Below are positions 50,361 through 61,153 of a stretch of 64,000 bases of DNA, one piece after another. The notes beneath the pieces are model-generated. The model had not been told where the DNA came from, searched no databases, and was given only the letters and a program-made list of their open reading frames with translations. The stretch lies in assembly GCF_001678475.1 (NCBI RefSeq), contig NZ_JTJR01000010.1, positions 1 through 64,000 on the forward strand, in the 5' to 3' direction. The DNA is from Gallibacterium genomosp. 3 (lineage in GTDB: Bacteria > Pseudomonadota > Gammaproteobacteria > Enterobacterales > Pasteurellaceae). The position numbers and the translations under genes are program-made. Position 1 is the stretch's first letter. Each line of letters opens with the position of its first letter.

Positions 50361-50458
50361 AGGCGGCAATTAAGTTATTAAACGATGATAAAAAATAGAT
50401 TTTTTATTTTCTTATCATTTTGATTTTTATTATAAAATTAAATTAATTGAGGTGTCTT

Positions 50459-51877
50459 ATGAGCGAATTCCGTAAAGAAGTTGATTTACTAGGTGAAAGA
50501 GATATTCCAGCCGATGTATATTGGGGAATTCATACCCTTAGAGCGATCAAAAATTTTAATATTTCTAATAATACGATCTCTGATATTCCTGAGTTTGTTC
50601 GTGGTATGGTGATGGTTAAGAAAGCTACCGCGATGACTAACGGCGAACTTGGTGCAATTCCACAAAATATTGCTGATGCTATCATGGCTGCTTGTGATGA
50701 GATCCTTACAACAGGTAAATGTATGGATCAATTCCCATCTGATGTTTACCAAGGTGGCGCAGGTACTTCTGTGAATATGAATACTAATGAAGTTGTTGCT
50801 AACATTGCATTAGAAAAATTAGGCCACAAAAAAGGTGAATATCAATACTTAGATCCAATGGATCACGTAAACGCTAGCCAATCAACTAACGATACCTATC
50901 CAACAGGTTTCCGTATTGCGGTTTACAACAGCATTTTGAAACTTATTGATAAAATCCAATATTTACACGATGGATTTGAGAAGAAATCTATTGAGTTCGC
51001 TAATGTATTAAAAATGGGTCGTACTCAATTACAAGATGCTGTACCTATGACAGTAGGACAAGAGTTCAAAGCTTTCGCTGTATTGCTTGATGAAGAAATT
51101 AAAAACTTACTCAAAACTGCTGCATTGTTATTAGAAGTTAACCTTGGTGCGACTGCAATCGGTACTGCATTAAATACACCAAAAGGCTATACTGATTTAG
51201 TTGTGGAAAACTTGGCAAAAGTAACTGGTTTACCTTGTGTAAAAGCAGAAAACTTAATTGAAGCAACGTCTGACTGTGGTGCTTATGTAATGGTTCACGG
51301 TGCATTAAAACGTACTGCGGTGAAACTTTCTAAAGTATGTAACGACTTGCGTTTACTCTCTTCTGGTCCACGTGCTGGGTTAAATGAAATCAACTTACCA
51401 GAATTACAAGCTGGTTCTTCTATTATGCCAGCGAAAGTCAATCCAGTTGTACCTGAAGTTGTAAACCAAGTATGTTTTAAAGTAATGGGTAATGATATTA
51501 CTGTGACTATGGCCTCTGAAGCTGGTCAATTACAACTTAACGTAATGGAACCTGTGATTGGTCAAGCGATGTTTGAATCTATCAGCATCTTAACCAATGC
51601 TTGCGTAAATCTTCGCGATAAATGTGTAGATGGCATTACCGTAAATAAAGAAGTTTGTGAAAACTATGTATTTAACTCTATCGGTATTGTAACTTACCTC
51701 AACCCATTCATTGGTCACCACAACGGTGATAAAGTTGGTAAGATTTGTGCGAAAACTGGTAAAGGCGTGAAAGATGTTGTACTTGAATTAGGTTTACTCA
51801 CAGAAGAAGAACTTAACGATATTCTTTCTGTTGAAAACTTGATGAATCCAACATACAAAGCGAAATTAAATAAATAA
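50459..51877 (+). CDS. aspA: Aspartate ammonia-lyase AspA
   Basis: A 472-residue member of the fumarase/aspartase superfamily converting L-aspartate to fumarate and ammonia. It carries [38 protein letters not shown] and the signature loop [12 protein letters not shown]. The ATG at 50459 follows TTGAGGTG and aligns with the E. coli start; an ATG 4 codons earlier is less likely. It feeds fumarate respiration with the Dcu transporter at 26 kb. Confidence 0.96.
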   Translation: MSEFRKEVDLLGERDIPADVYWGIHTLRAIKNFNISNNTISDIPEFVRGMVMVKKATAMTNGELGAIPQNIADAIMAACDEILTTGKCMDQFPSDVYQGGAGTSVNMNTNEVVANIALEKLGHKKGEYQYLDPMDHVNASQSTNDTYPTGFRIAVYNSILKLIDKIQYLHDGFEKKSIEFANVLKMGRTQLQDAVPMTVGQEFKAFAVLLDEEIKNLLKTAALLLEVNLGATAIGTALNTPKGYTDLVVENLAKVTGLPCVKAENLIEATSDCGAYVMVHGALKRTAVKLSKVCNDLRLLSSGPRAGLNEINLPELQAGSSIMPAKVNPVVPEVVNQVCFKVMGNDITVTMASEAGQLQLNVMEPVIGQAMFESISILTNACVNLRDKCVDGITVNKEVCENYVFNSIGIVTYLNPFIGHHNGDKVGKICAKTGKGVKDVVLELGLLTEEELNDILSVENLMNPTYKAKLNK

Positions 51878-51917
51878 TTCCAAATAGACATACACGGTAA
51901 TGTGTATCACCCCAGAC

Positions 51918-51950
51918 AAGAACCCGTCCCCAAACGGGTTCTTTCTTTTT
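51918..51950 (+). terminator. aspA terminator
   Basis: Perfect inverted repeat AAGAACCCGT / ACGGGTTCTT with a 6-base loop followed by TCTTTTTT, 40 bases after the stop codon. Confidence 0.92.
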
Positions 51951-52080
51951 TAAAACGTTGATGGTTGCATTTTCAATCTCACGCCTTAGAATGAAGCCTT
52001 TTGAATTAGATTAATCCGATTAGTGCCTGATTTTTCTTGCGTACTAATCAACATAATTTCATCACTATATCGAGATCACT

Positions 52081-54864
52081 ATGCCACAAATTGCAGACAA
52101 TCCTTTCGTCCTTGTTGACGGTTCATCTTATCTCTATCGTGCTTATCATGCTAACTTCCGTTTAGGTTTATCCAACTCTGCAGGCGAACCTACTGGAGCG
52201 ATGTATGGCGTATTGAATATGTTAAAGAGCTTACTGAAACAAGTACAACCTACCCATATTGCCGTGGTCTTTGATGCGAAAGGGAAAACTTTCCGTGATG
52301 AGATGTTTGAACAATATAAATCCCACCGTCCACCGATGCCTGAGGATTTACGCCAACAAATTCAGCCCTTGCACCAAATGATTGAAGCCTTAGGCTTACC
52401 ATTATTAATTGTGGAAGGTGTTGAGGCAGATGATGTGATTGGTACACTGGCTAAACAAGCATCCGCACAAGGTCGAGATGTTTTAATTAGTACTGGCGAT
52501 AAAGATATGGCTCAATTGGTTGATGATCGCATTACGCTGATTAATACTATGACCAATACCATCTTAGATCGTGAAGGTGTCATTGAAAAATATGGTGTAC
52601 CACCAGAGTTAATTATTGATTTTCTCGCACTGATGGGCGACAGCTCAGATAACATTCCCGGCGTACCCGGTGTAGGCGAAAAAACCGCACAAGGTTTATT
52701 ACAAGGTATTGGTGATATTAAGACGATTTATGCCAATCTGGATAAAGTTGCCTCTTTATCGGTGCGTGGTGCGAAAACCTTAGCCGAAAAATTAGTTGCC
52801 GCGAAACAAGATGCAGATCTTTCCTATCGTTTAGCCACCATTAAAACGGACGTGGTGTTAGATACCACTTTTGATCAATTAACCTTACGCCCTGAGAATC
52901 GTGATCAATTAATTGAATATTATGGTCGTTATGAATTTAAACGTTGGCTGAATGAACTATTATCTGATGAACAGACTAGCCATACAGCTGCGGCGACACC
53001 AATCGCTAGTGCAACTATGCCAAAAGCTGCTGTGCATAATACAGTTAGCGTTGAGGTTGATCGCTCTGCCTATCAAACCATTTTAACCGAATCACAATTA
53101 GCTGAATGGCATCAGAAATTAGCGAATGCTACGCTATTTGCGATTGATACAGAAACCAATAGTCTAAATTATATGCAGGCAAAATTAGTTGGTTTATCTT
53201 TTGCGTTAGAAAATGGCGAAGCTGCATATTTACCATTACAACATCATTATTTAGATTGCCCACCACAACTAGATATCAATCAGGTACTGACTACATTAAA
53301 AGATGTGCTAGAAAATCCAGCCATTAAAAAAGTCGGACAAAACCTAAAATATGATGTCACTATTTTGGCACGCCACGGTATCCAATTAGCGGGAATTGCG
53401 TTTGATACAATGCTCGAGTCTTATACGCTTGATAGCACAGGTCGCCATAATATGGACGATCTGGCTAAACGCCATCTTAACCACGATACCATTCATTTTG
53501 AAGATATTGCAGGTAAAGGCAAAACCCAGCTCACTTTTGATCAAATTGAGATCGAAAAGGCAGCAGAATATGCGGCAGAAGATGCTGATATTACAATGAA
53601 ATTACATCAAGTGTTATGGCAACAGCTACAACCGCAAACTAAACTGGCACAGTTATTCACTGATGTTGAATTGCCACTATCACAAGTATTAGCACGAATG
53701 GAACGTCATGGCGTGTTAATTGATAGCGATTTACTCTATCAACAATCTCAAGAAATTAGTGCCAGATTAATTCAATTAGAACAACAAGCTCACCAATTAG
53801 CTGGCCAACCTTTTAACCTTGCTTCAACTAAGCAATTACAAGAAATTTTATTTGAAAAATTAGGTTTACCCGTATTAAAGAAAACACCAAAAGGTGCGCC
53901 ATCAACTAATGAAGAAGTATTAGAAGAGTTGGCATATGAACACGATTTGCCAAAATTGTTGGTCGAACATCGCGGTCTCAGCAAATTAAAATCGACTTAT
54001 ACCGATAAATTGCCACAGATGATCGATCCAGATACAGGGCGAGTACATACTTCATATCATCAAGCCGTTACCATTACTGGTCGTTTATCTTCTTCTGATC
54101 CAAACTTACAGAATATTCCAACACGCAGTGAAGATGGACGTAAAATTCGCCAAGCCTTTATTGCACCAAAAGGTTATAAAGTGGTGGCAGCTGACTATTC
54201 ACAAATTGAGTTACGGATTATGGCTCACCTCTCTGGTGATGCTGGGTTAGCTTATGCCTTCTCACATGGTTTAGATGTTCACCGCTCTACCGCAGCAGAG
54301 ATGTTTGAAACGCCAATTGAACAAGTAACGGCTCAACAACGCTATAGCGCTAAAGCGATTAACTTTGGTTTAATTTATGGAATGAGTGCTTTTGGTTTGT
54401 CACGTCAGCTTGGCATTCCTCGTAACGAAGCCCAAACGTATATTGATCGCTATTTCCAACGCTACCCAGGTGTAAAACAATTTATGTCTGATATTCAAGA
54501 ACAAGCGAAACAACAAGGTTATGTAGAAACATTGCTTGGTCGCCGCTTATATTTGCCAGAAATCACCTCAAGTAATGCGATTCGCCGTAAAGCCGCAGAA
54601 CGTGTGGCAATTAATGCGCCAATGCAGGGTACCGCAGCGGATATTATCAAAAAAGCAATGATTGATCTCGATCGCTTAATTACTGATAAAGAGGACATTC
54701 GTATGGTAATGCAGGTTCACGATGAATTAGTATTTGAAGTAAAAGAAGAGAAAGTCGCTGAATATCAAACATTAATAAAACAAGTAATGGAAAATGCAGT
54801 GAAATTGACTGTGCCTTTAATTGTGGAAGTGAATTCAGGGGATAATTGGGATCAGGCACATTAA
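52081..54864 (+). CDS. polA: DNA polymerase I PolA
   Basis: A 927-residue polymerase with three intact domains. The 5'-3' exonuclease covers about 1-290 ([53 protein letters not shown]). The 3'-5' proofreading exonuclease covers about 330-520, with DTET, GQNLKYD and YAAEDADIT retaining the acidic residues. The polymerase follows, with motif [21 protein letters not shown], the O-helix [19 protein letters not shown] and motif [11 protein letters not shown]. It removes RNA primers and fills gaps in repair. It stands alone and is convergent with udp. Confidence 0.97.
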   Translation: MPQIADNPFVLVDGSSYLYRAYHANFRLGLSNSAGEPTGAMYGVLNMLKSLLKQVQPTHIAVVFDAKGKTFRDEMFEQYKSHRPPMPEDLRQQIQPLHQMIEALGLPLLIVEGVEADDVIGTLAKQASAQGRDVLISTGDKDMAQLVDDRITLINTMTNTILDREGVIEKYGVPPELIIDFLALMGDSSDNIPGVPGVGEKTAQGLLQGIGDIKTIYANLDKVASLSVRGAKTLAEKLVAAKQDADLSYRLATIKTDVVLDTTFDQLTLRPENRDQLIEYYGRYEFKRWLNELLSDEQTSHTAAATPIASATMPKAAVHNTVSVEVDRSAYQTILTESQLAEWHQKLANATLFAIDTETNSLNYMQAKLVGLSFALENGEAAYLPLQHHYLDCPPQLDINQVLTTLKDVLENPAIKKVGQNLKYDVTILARHGIQLAGIAFDTMLESYTLDSTGRHNMDDLAKRHLNHDTIHFEDIAGKGKTQLTFDQIEIEKAAEYAAEDADITMKLHQVLWQQLQPQTKLAQLFTDVELPLSQVLARMERHGVLIDSDLLYQQSQEISARLIQLEQQAHQLAGQPFNLASTKQLQEILFEKLGLPVLKKTPKGAPSTNEEVLEELAYEHDLPKLLVEHRGLSKLKSTYTDKLPQMIDPDTGRVHTSYHQAVTITGRLSSSDPNLQNIPTRSEDGRKIRQAFIAPKGYKVVAADYSQIELRIMAHLSGDAGLAYAFSHGLDVHRSTAAEMFETPIEQVTAQQRYSAKAINFGLIYGMSAFGLSRQLGIPRNEAQTYIDRYFQRYPGVKQFMSDIQEQAKQQGYVETLLGRRLYLPEITSSNAIRRKAAERVAINAPMQGTAADIIKKAMIDLDRLITDKEDIRMVMQVHDELVFEVKEEKVAEYQTLIKQVMENAVKLTVPLIVEVNSGDNWDQAH

Positions 54865-54888
54865 GCGATAAAAAACTACTATAAGATA

Positions 54889-54919
54889 AATAAGGTTTTA
54901 CCTAAGGCAAAACCTTATT
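54889..54919. terminator. Bidirectional terminator between polA and udp
   Basis: Perfect 11-base inverted repeat AATAAGGTTTT / AAAACCTTATT with a 9-base loop, followed by TTTTTATT on the plus strand and TATC on the minus strand. Confidence 0.88.
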
Positions 54920-54929
54920 TTTTATTGGA

Positions 54930-55687
54930 TTACAGTAAATAACTTGCTGCTTTAACGACAATTTTTACTGCATTTTCTTCGGTAGCTTTCATAGTAGCTT
55001 CATTCGGGATCTCTTGTTGAGTACGATTTACAATCGCGCCCGCAACCATACCCGCACGTAAACCTAAAGCTGAACACATAGTAAACAAGGTCGCAGATTC
55101 CATTTCAAAGTTCATCACATTAAGTTCTTGCCACTGTTTTAATGAGCCTTGGAAACGACGCCAAACTTTACCAGAATAGGTATCGTAACGTTCTTGTCCC
55201 GGATAGAAGGTATCTGATGATGCTATAATCCCAACATATGTCTTATTAGGATTTAACTCTTGTGCAGCACGATACAATGCAGTGGTACATTCAAAGTTCG
55301 CAACTGCTGGGTACTCTAATGGTGCAAAGTGTTGGCTTGCACCATCTAAACGTACTGCACCAGTGGTAATTAATACGTCACCAACATTGATATCTGGCTG
55401 AATTGCACCTGTCGTACCGATACGCAAAAATGTTCTTACACCTAATTGTGCAAGCTCTTCCACTGCAATCGATACTGATGGTCCGCCAATACCCGTTGAA
55501 CACACAACAACGGCTTTACCATTTAAATAACCTAACCAAGAGGTAAATTCTCTGGTAGCCACTAAAAATTTCGGATTATCTAATAATTTAGCAATCACCG
55601 GAACACGCTCTGGTGCACCCGGAACAATCGCTAAACTCGCTCCGTCTAAATCACTTTTTTAAGACCTAAGTGAAATACATCCGACAT
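54930..55687 (-). pseudogene. udp: Uridine phosphorylase Udp, frameshifted near the amino end
   Basis: An intact-looking start at 55687 (ATG after AAGGAGGGCATT) gives [13 protein letters not shown] and then a stop. Adding one A to the run of six A at 55660-55655 (minus strand) would restore [20 protein letters not shown] and join the long frame that runs to 54930 with [38 protein letters not shown] and [12 protein letters not shown]. Only the first dozen codons are out of frame. Uridine phosphorylase splits uridine to uracil and ribose 1-phosphate. The homopolymer position makes a sequencing error or slippage-based switching as likely as a true loss. Confidence 0.85.
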
Positions 55688-55701
55688 AATGCCCTCCTTT
55701 A

Positions 55702-56163
55702 TTATGGTTTTATATCTCGGAGAATAGGATTTTGCATCGAAATTAAGGTTTCAGTTGATTGAATTTCATCAATTAGCTGAATTTTCGTTGCTAATACGTG
55801 ATGTAACTCTTCGATAGTATGAGTCATCACTTTAATAAAAATCGAATAATTTCCTGTGGTGTAATACGCTTCCACAACTTCATCAAATTCTTGCAGCTTA
55901 GCAATGACTTTTTCATAATCTTTTGCACTTTTTAGAATAATGCCGATAAAACAACAAACATCATAGCCTAGTCGTCTTTCATTAATTTTAACTTTGGTCC
56001 CTTCAATAATTCCGGATTGACGCATTTTTTCGACTCGGACATGAATTGTTCCCGGACTTACGCCAAAATTTTTTGCCATTTCTGCATAAGGTGTACGTGC
56101 ATCTTGTGTTAAAACACGCAAAATTTGTTGATCAAGGTGATCAATAGTGCTGATTGGTTGCAT
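55702..56163 (-). CDS. asnC: Lrp/AsnC-type regulator AsnC
   Basis: A 153-residue regulator with the amino-terminal helix-turn-helix (LDQQILRVLTQDARTPYAEMAKNFGVSPGTIHVRVEKM) and a RAM effector domain (FIGIILKSAKDYEKVIAKL, VVEAYYTTGNYSIFIKVM, IDEIQSTETLISMQNPI), nearly identical in these segments to E. coli AsnC. The ATG at 56163 follows AAAGGACAAGT; an earlier in-frame ATG (56214) is less likely. AsnC activates asnA in E. coli in response to asparagine; no asnA is adjacent here, but asnB lies 13 kb away. Confidence 0.93.
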   Translation of the reverse strand: MQPISTIDHLDQQILRVLTQDARTPYAEMAKNFGVSPGTIHVRVEKMRQSGIIEGTKVKINERRLGYDVCCFIGIILKSAKDYEKVIAKLQEFDEVVEAYYTTGNYSIFIKVMTHTIEELHHVLATKIQLIDEIQSTETLISMQNPILRDIKP

Positions 56164-56335
56164 ACTTGTCCTTTTAGACTGTGGAATTTTAGATATTATA
56201 TAATTTATAGACACAAAAAATAAATTTCTTCTAATGATAAGAAGCTTTCATCGCAGTTTCAAGATAAAATCCATCCGCTAGGGATGGATTCCAATAAAAA
56301 TGTGAAGTGGATCAATCTTTTTTCGTTGGCAACCG

Positions 56336-57556
56336 TTATTCCAAACTAAAAAGATCTAAACGTTTAACACGTTGTGGTAAATCTCCGCTTAATCCTGTCG
56401 CTTGTGCAATCAACTGCTGTTTTACTGGTAATAACTTATCTGTGACTGACATTCCAATGCCACGTACTAATTTCTTCAACGGAAAATCGCCAGCGAAAAG
56501 ATCCTTAAAGCCTTGCATTGCCACCAACATTTTCATCGCCTCTGTTTTCCGCCAACGTTCATAATGACGTAAATGACGATAAGCACCGATATCTTTATCT
56601 TGTGCTAAGTTAGTTTCAATTTCTTGTGCTAACGCTAATGCATCCATAAAGCCAAGATTAACACCTAATCCCGCCAATGGATGGATAGTATGGGCAGCAT
56701 CACCAATTAAGGCGATACGTTGCTGAATAAAATCGCGTGCAAATCTCGCTCGCAATGGATAAACATGACGTGCACTCACTACTCGACACACTCCTAATTG
56801 AGTATCAAATGCTGTCGCTAATTGACGGTTAAAACTCTCTTCATCACATTCAGCCAACGTCTTAGCTTTAATTGGATCCTGCGACCAAACAATCGAGCTT
56901 AAATTAGGTTGATGTAAAGGTAAAAAGGCTAAGATTGAATCTGGGGCAAAAATTTGTCGGCATATCTGTTGGTGAGGTTCAGTCGTTTCGACATTACACA
57001 CTAAAGCAGAATGTTGGTAATCCCGAAAATTTAATGGAATTTTCATCTGCTCTCGTAACCAAGAGTTTGCACCATCTGCACCAACTACCAATTTTGCGAC
57101 GAGGATTTCGCCATTAGCTAAGGTTAATACGGCATTTTGTTCATTGACGCCCAGTGCTATTGGAGTGGCTAATACAAACTCTGCGTTCGGCTGTTGTAAT
57201 ACCGATTGATATAATACCTGACGAATAATTGGATTTTCTACGATATGTCCAAGATGACTGATACCTAAGTTTTGCGTATCTAATTCAATCCGTGCAAAGC
57301 TATCTTTTTCCCACACCTGCATTTTGGCATAAGCTGTTGCTCGCCAATCTTGAATCTGTTGCCACACACCAAATTGGCGTAACATTGCTTCCGAAGAAAG
57401 ATTTAATGCACTGACGCGGTTGGCGATCTGTTCTAGCTGAAATTGCGGTTGTTTCGCTTCTACTATCGCAATCGAACACGTAGTGTCTTTTAATGCTTGC
57501 GCTAAAGCAAGCCCCACCATACCACCACCAATAATGACTATATCAAAACTTTTCAT
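56336..57556 (-). CDS. ubiI: Ubiquinone biosynthesis C5-hydroxylase UbiI (VisC)
   Basis: A 406-residue FAD monooxygenase of the UbiH/UbiI/UbiF family. The dinucleotide-binding motif VIIGGGMVGLALAQAL is at residues about 6-21, the conserved DG motif is VVGADGANSWLRE, and the FAD ribityl-binding GDAAHTIHPLAGLGVNLGFMDA is intact. It hydroxylates the ring at C5. The ATG at 57556 overlaps the ubiH stop by 1 base. Assignment as UbiI rather than UbiF rests on its position after pepP-ubiH, as in E. coli. Confidence 0.88.
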   Translation of the reverse strand: MKSFDIVIIGGGMVGLALAQALKDTTCSIAIVEAKQPQFQLEQIANRVSALNLSSEAMLRQFGVWQQIQDWRATAYAKMQVWEKDSFARIELDTQNLGISHLGHIVENPIIRQVLYQSVLQQPNAEFVLATPIALGVNEQNAVLTLANGEILVAKLVVGADGANSWLREQMKIPLNFRDYQHSALVCNVETTEPHQQICRQIFAPDSILAFLPLHQPNLSSIVWSQDPIKAKTLAECDEESFNRQLATAFDTQLGVCRVVSARHVYPLRARFARDFIQQRIALIGDAAHTIHPLAGLGVNLGFMDALALAQEIETNLAQDKDIGAYRHLRHYERWRKTEAMKMLVAMQGFKDLFAGDFPLKKLVRGIGMSVTDKLLPVKQQLIAQATGLSGDLPQRVKRLDLFSLE

Positions 57557-58746
57557 TAAATCCGTCCTAACGTTGGTTGCACAAAAGTATGGCGTAATGT
57601 TGCACACTGGCTGAGGGAAATTAGCCCAACATGACGTAATACTTGTAAAGGAAGTAATTCATTACTAAAAATTTGTACCAAATTGGTTGTTAAGCCAATA
57701 ATCCGCTGTTGATCCTGTAAACGTTCCGCCTGATATTGCTGCAACATCTGATCAGAACCAATATCCTCTGCCTTGACAATCGCCTCTGCTAATGCGAATA
57801 CATCACGAATTCCAAGATTAAAGCCTTGCCCTGCAACTGGGTGTAGAGTTTGTGCTGCATTACCTACTAACGCAAAACGCTGACCAACATAGGTTGCACT
57901 GCGTTTTACCTTTAATGGATAAGCATAACGTTTACTCACTGACTTAAATTGCCCCAAACGCCAGCCAAAACTTTGCTGTAAATGCGTTAAAAATTGTTGA
58001 TCATCTAATGCTAATAACGTTTCCGGTGTTTTTGTACAAAATACCAATGACATCATCTTATCTGCCATTGGTAACAATGCGATCGGTCCTTCAGGCGTAA
58101 ACCGTTCAAACGCTCGCCCTTGATGTGCTTCACTGACAACAACATTCGCAATAATCGCACTTTGCTGAAAATCATATAACTCTTCACTTGCGATCCCAAC
58201 TAACTGAGCAAGTTGTGAGTCTGTTCCATCAGCAGCGACTAAAATGCTTCCAGTTAAACAGCGTTGATCATCAAGTATTACTTTAACTTGATCTGATGAT
58301 ACGGTGATTTGTTCAATAAAATGTGGACAAAATAATTCAATATTCGGATATTGGATGAGTGCCTGCGCAAACGTATTTCCCATATCCTGTAAAGACACCA
58401 CTACGCCAAGCTGCGCTAAATGCAACTCTTCCGCATTAATCTCAACAATACCTGAATGCCCTCGCTCAGAAACGTGTACTTGCTTAATGGGTTCAGCAAA
58501 TGATTGTATCTGTTGCCAGAGTGTCGTTTTATCATTGACCTTAATGCGATTTAGTTTACGACACGTACCATCTGATAATGCAACACAACGACTATCGAAG
58601 CCTACTCCTTGCTGTTGCGATCGTTGACGTTTCTCAATCACCGCAATTCTCAATTTAGAAGCAGAAAATGTGTTCAATGCTAAGGCTAAAGTTAGCCCAT
58701 TCATTGCCCCACCGCCAATAATCACATCGTAGTGTTGCTGTTGCAT
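57556..58746 (-). CDS. ubiH: Ubiquinone biosynthesis monooxygenase UbiH
   Basis: A 396-residue FAD monooxygenase paralogous to the next gene: IIGGGAMNGLTLALAL at the start, LVAADGTDSQLAQL in the middle and VGNAAQTLHPVAGQGFNLGIRD near the carboxyl end. Known role: C1 hydroxylation in ubiquinone synthesis. GNAAQ replaces the more common GDAAH, as in other UbiH proteins. It is 2 bases from pepP and overlaps ubiI. Confidence 0.91.
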   Translation of the reverse strand: MQQQHYDVIIGGGAMNGLTLALALNTFSASKLRIAVIEKRQRSQQQGVGFDSRCVALSDGTCRKLNRIKVNDKTTLWQQIQSFAEPIKQVHVSERGHSGIVEINAEELHLAQLGVVVSLQDMGNTFAQALIQYPNIELFCPHFIEQITVSSDQVKVILDDQRCLTGSILVAADGTDSQLAQLVGIASEELYDFQQSAIIANVVVSEAHQGRAFERFTPEGPIALLPMADKMMSLVFCTKTPETLLALDDQQFLTHLQQSFGWRLGQFKSVSKRYAYPLKVKRSATYVGQRFALVGNAAQTLHPVAGQGFNLGIRDVFALAEAIVKAEDIGSDQMLQQYQAERLQDQQRIIGLTTNLVQIFSNELLPLQVLRHVGLISLSQCATLRHTFVQPTLGRI

Positions 58747-58748
58747 AA

Positions 58749-60080
58749 TTAATCCTGTTGTGCCATTAAGGCTTCGATTTCATCTATCTCTTTTGGTACC
58801 GCAGCAGTTAAGACTTTATTACCATATTCAGTAATTAGCAGATCGTCTTCAATACGCACACCAATTCCACGATATGCTGCTGGAATATCGTCTGCATTTG
58901 GAATATATAATCCCGGTTCAACCGTTACTACCATTCCCGGTTGTAAGGTACGGGTACGATCTTCGCCATAACCGCCCACATCATGTACATCTAAGCCAAG
59001 CCAATGTCCTAGACTGTGCATATAAAAGCGGGTGTAGGCTTTTTCAGCAATTAATGTATCGACATCACCAGATAAAATACCTAAACGGACTAATCCAGCT
59101 ACTTTAATTTTCAATACTTCATCATTCGCTTGTTTAATTGAATTGCCATTGACTAATAATTCGATTGCTCGTTTTTCTGCGTCTAAAACAATTTGATAAA
59201 TTTCACGTTGTGCTGGACTAAATTTGCCATTTACTGGGAAAGTTCGTGTAATATCGCCGGCATACATTGCAAATTCACAGCCAGCATCAATTAACACCAA
59301 ATCCCCATCTTGCATTAATCGATCATTTTCTGTGTAGTGTAGAATACAAGCATTATCTCCACTAGCTACGATTGATGGATAGGATTCCCATCTTGCCCCA
59401 AAGCGATTAAATTCATGCAAAATTTCACTCGCTAACTCATATTCAAAACGTTGTGGACGAGCCTGTTTCATTGCTCGGATATGGGCTAATGCAGAAATTT
59501 GCCCCGCTTGTTGCATTAGGCGAATTTCATTTTCAGATTTAAATAAACGCATCTCGTTTAAGATTGGTCGCCAGCAAACTTGGCTTGTTGGAGTTTTAAT
59601 TCCTTGCCGTTGTTGTGTACGCATATGGGATAAGGTTTGTCGTACAATTTCATCACCCCAACTTTGTACTTCTTCTGCATGATAAAGGGTGGTTAAACCA
59701 TTCAGTAATAGTGGTAATTGCTGACGAATATCTTCGATAGAAAATGCGAGATCGATATGTAATGTTGTTGGCGCTTTCTCTACCCCTAGGCGCCGTCCAT
59801 TCCATGTTTCCATTAATGGATCGGATGGTCGTAAAAAAAGGATCGTTTCCTCTCCTTTCTCTGTTTTCTTTAACAACAACACCGCATTAGGTTCATTAAA
59901 ACCAGTGAGATACCAGAAATAGTTATCTTGACGGAATGGGTAATTCGATGATGCGGTACGCAGATATTCCAAATTTGAAAAAACTAATAATCCACTATTC
60001 GTTGGTATTTGTGCGAAAACTTGGGAACGGCGTTGTTGAAACTCTTCAATCGGCATCTCTGCCATATAACTTAAATCCAC
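58749..60080 (-). CDS. pepP: Xaa-Pro aminopeptidase PepP
   Basis: A 443-residue dinuclear-metal peptidase (pita-bread fold) cutting the bond before a proline at position 2. Metal ligands sit in LVLIDAGCEFAMYAGDITRTFPVNGKF, HSLGHWLGLDVHDVGGYG, TVEPGLYI and GIGVRIEDDLL. The start is GTG at 60080, supported by AAGGAG and by the Haemophilus-like MDLSYMAEMP amino end. It leads pepP-ubiH-ubiI and follows ygfB by 12 bases. Confidence 0.93.
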   Translation of the reverse strand: MDLSYMAEMPIEEFQQRRSQVFAQIPTNSGLLVFSNLEYLRTASSNYPFRQDNYFWYLTGFNEPNAVLLLKKTEKGEETILFLRPSDPLMETWNGRRLGVEKAPTTLHIDLAFSIEDIRQQLPLLLNGLTTLYHAEEVQSWGDEIVRQTLSHMRTQQRQGIKTPTSQVCWRPILNEMRLFKSENEIRLMQQAGQISALAHIRAMKQARPQRFEYELASEILHEFNRFGARWESYPSIVASGDNACILHYTENDRLMQDGDLVLIDAGCEFAMYAGDITRTFPVNGKFSPAQREIYQIVLDAEKRAIELLVNGNSIKQANDEVLKIKVAGLVRLGILSGDVDTLIAEKAYTRFYMHSLGHWLGLDVHDVGGYGEDRTRTLQPGMVVTVEPGLYIPNADDIPAAYRGIGVRIEDDLLITEYGNKVLTAAVPKEIDEIEALMAQQD

Positions 60081-60092
60081 AATAACTCCTTC

Positions 60093-60641
60093 TTAATGGA
60101 TAGTTTTATGTTGAACGGTAGCTTGGCTAAAGTGAGAGTAAAATAGCATGGCGATAGTACGTAAATATTCGATGATCTCCTCTAAAGCGTGCTCCAAGCT
60201 CTCTTCATCATCATCTTCTTCATAGCCTAATTGGCAAATTTCTCGCAGATCAGCTAACGCTTCAACAATATCTTGTTGCTGTTCTTTTTGTAGATTTGGC
60301 TGCGCTAAACCTAGCCCTAATAGAAAATGATTACACCATTCACTTAATGATGAAATATTTTGATAGATATCATCTACTCCACCTAAATCCAGATCGAAGG
60401 TAAATTCTGTTAAATCAGATAAACTTTGATTTAGTGCTTTGTATAATTCAGCAATTTTGCTAATTAATTGCACTGGATAGGCATGATCTTCATTGGTAAA
60501 TTTATATAGTAATGATTTCCAACTCTCGTCGCGAATACCACCGCAAATAAAGCCAGTTAATAATCCATGTAATTCCACACCATTTAAAGCGATTCCAGCT
60601 TGCTTTAGTTCATGGTTGAGCTGCTGTGCTGTAATTGTCAT
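60093..60641 (-). CDS. ygfB: YgfB family protein (UPF0149)
   Basis: A 182-residue helical protein with the UPF0149 segments GVELHGLLTGFICGG, WCNHFLLGLGL and YEEDDDEESLEHALEEIIEYLR. Role not settled; a YgfB homologue in Pseudomonas has been linked to control of peptidoglycan-related resistance genes. The ATG at 60641 follows GGAAA; one 4 codons upstream has no ribosome-binding site. It is divergent from zapA, as in E. coli. Confidence 0.88.
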   Translation of the reverse strand: MTITAQQLNHELKQAGIALNGVELHGLLTGFICGGIRDESWKSLLYKFTNEDHAYPVQLISKIAELYKALNQSLSDLTEFTFDLDLGGVDDIYQNISSLSEWCNHFLLGLGLAQPNLQKEQQQDIVEALADLREICQLGYEEDDDEESLEHALEEIIEYLRTIAMLFYSHFSQATVQHKTIH

Positions 60642-60782
60642 ATCATTTTCCATTTGAATTTAAATCTGGACCATTCTAACACCAACCAGAATATCCACCA
60701 ATAATCTATGACGAAACTTATTTGCTATGGCATAATACCAACATTTATCACATTAATAATTTTTGTCTAAAGAGGTTCTTGT

Positions 60783-61085
60783 ATGTCTAAAAATATTGAT
60801 TTGTATATTTTTGGTCAAAACCTACGTTTAAGTTGTCCTGAGGATCAACATCAGGCGCTAAGAGAAGCAGCAGATATCTTGGAAAAGAAAGTGTCTGAAT
60901 TAAAAAGCCGTACAGGCATCATTCAACTTGATAAAGCATTAACGATTGTGGGCTTAAATTTATGTCATGATTTAATCACCCAACAACAGCAAAACTCTGA
61001 ACGAGAACATTTAATTAATAATAAAATTGAACAGATAGAACACTCTTTAAGCACTATTTTATCTAATATGCCTACAAACAAATAA
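60783..61085 (+). CDS. zapA: Cell division protein ZapA
   Basis: A 100-residue FtsZ-ring-associated protein: DLYIFGQNLRLSCPEDQHQALREAADILEKKVSELK followed by a carboxyl coiled coil (about 65-95). It promotes FtsZ filament bundling. AGAGGTTCTT precedes the ATG. It sits just upstream of ssrS, the order found in E. coli. Confidence 0.93.
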   Translation: MSKNIDLYIFGQNLRLSCPEDQHQALREAADILEKKVSELKSRTGIIQLDKALTIVGLNLCHDLITQQQQNSEREHLINNKIEQIEHSLSTILSNMPTNK

Positions 61086-61153
61086 TTTATGATTTAGATT
61101 AAGAAAATAAACGCTCTAAACTAGGCAAATTAAGAAAATTAATGTACTATAAA

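Noticed and set aside
54930-55598. Udp as an intact 222-residue protein starting at 55598
   Set aside because: The homology to Udp continues upstream in another frame to a good start at 55687, so the shorter frame is the 3' part of a frameshifted gene.
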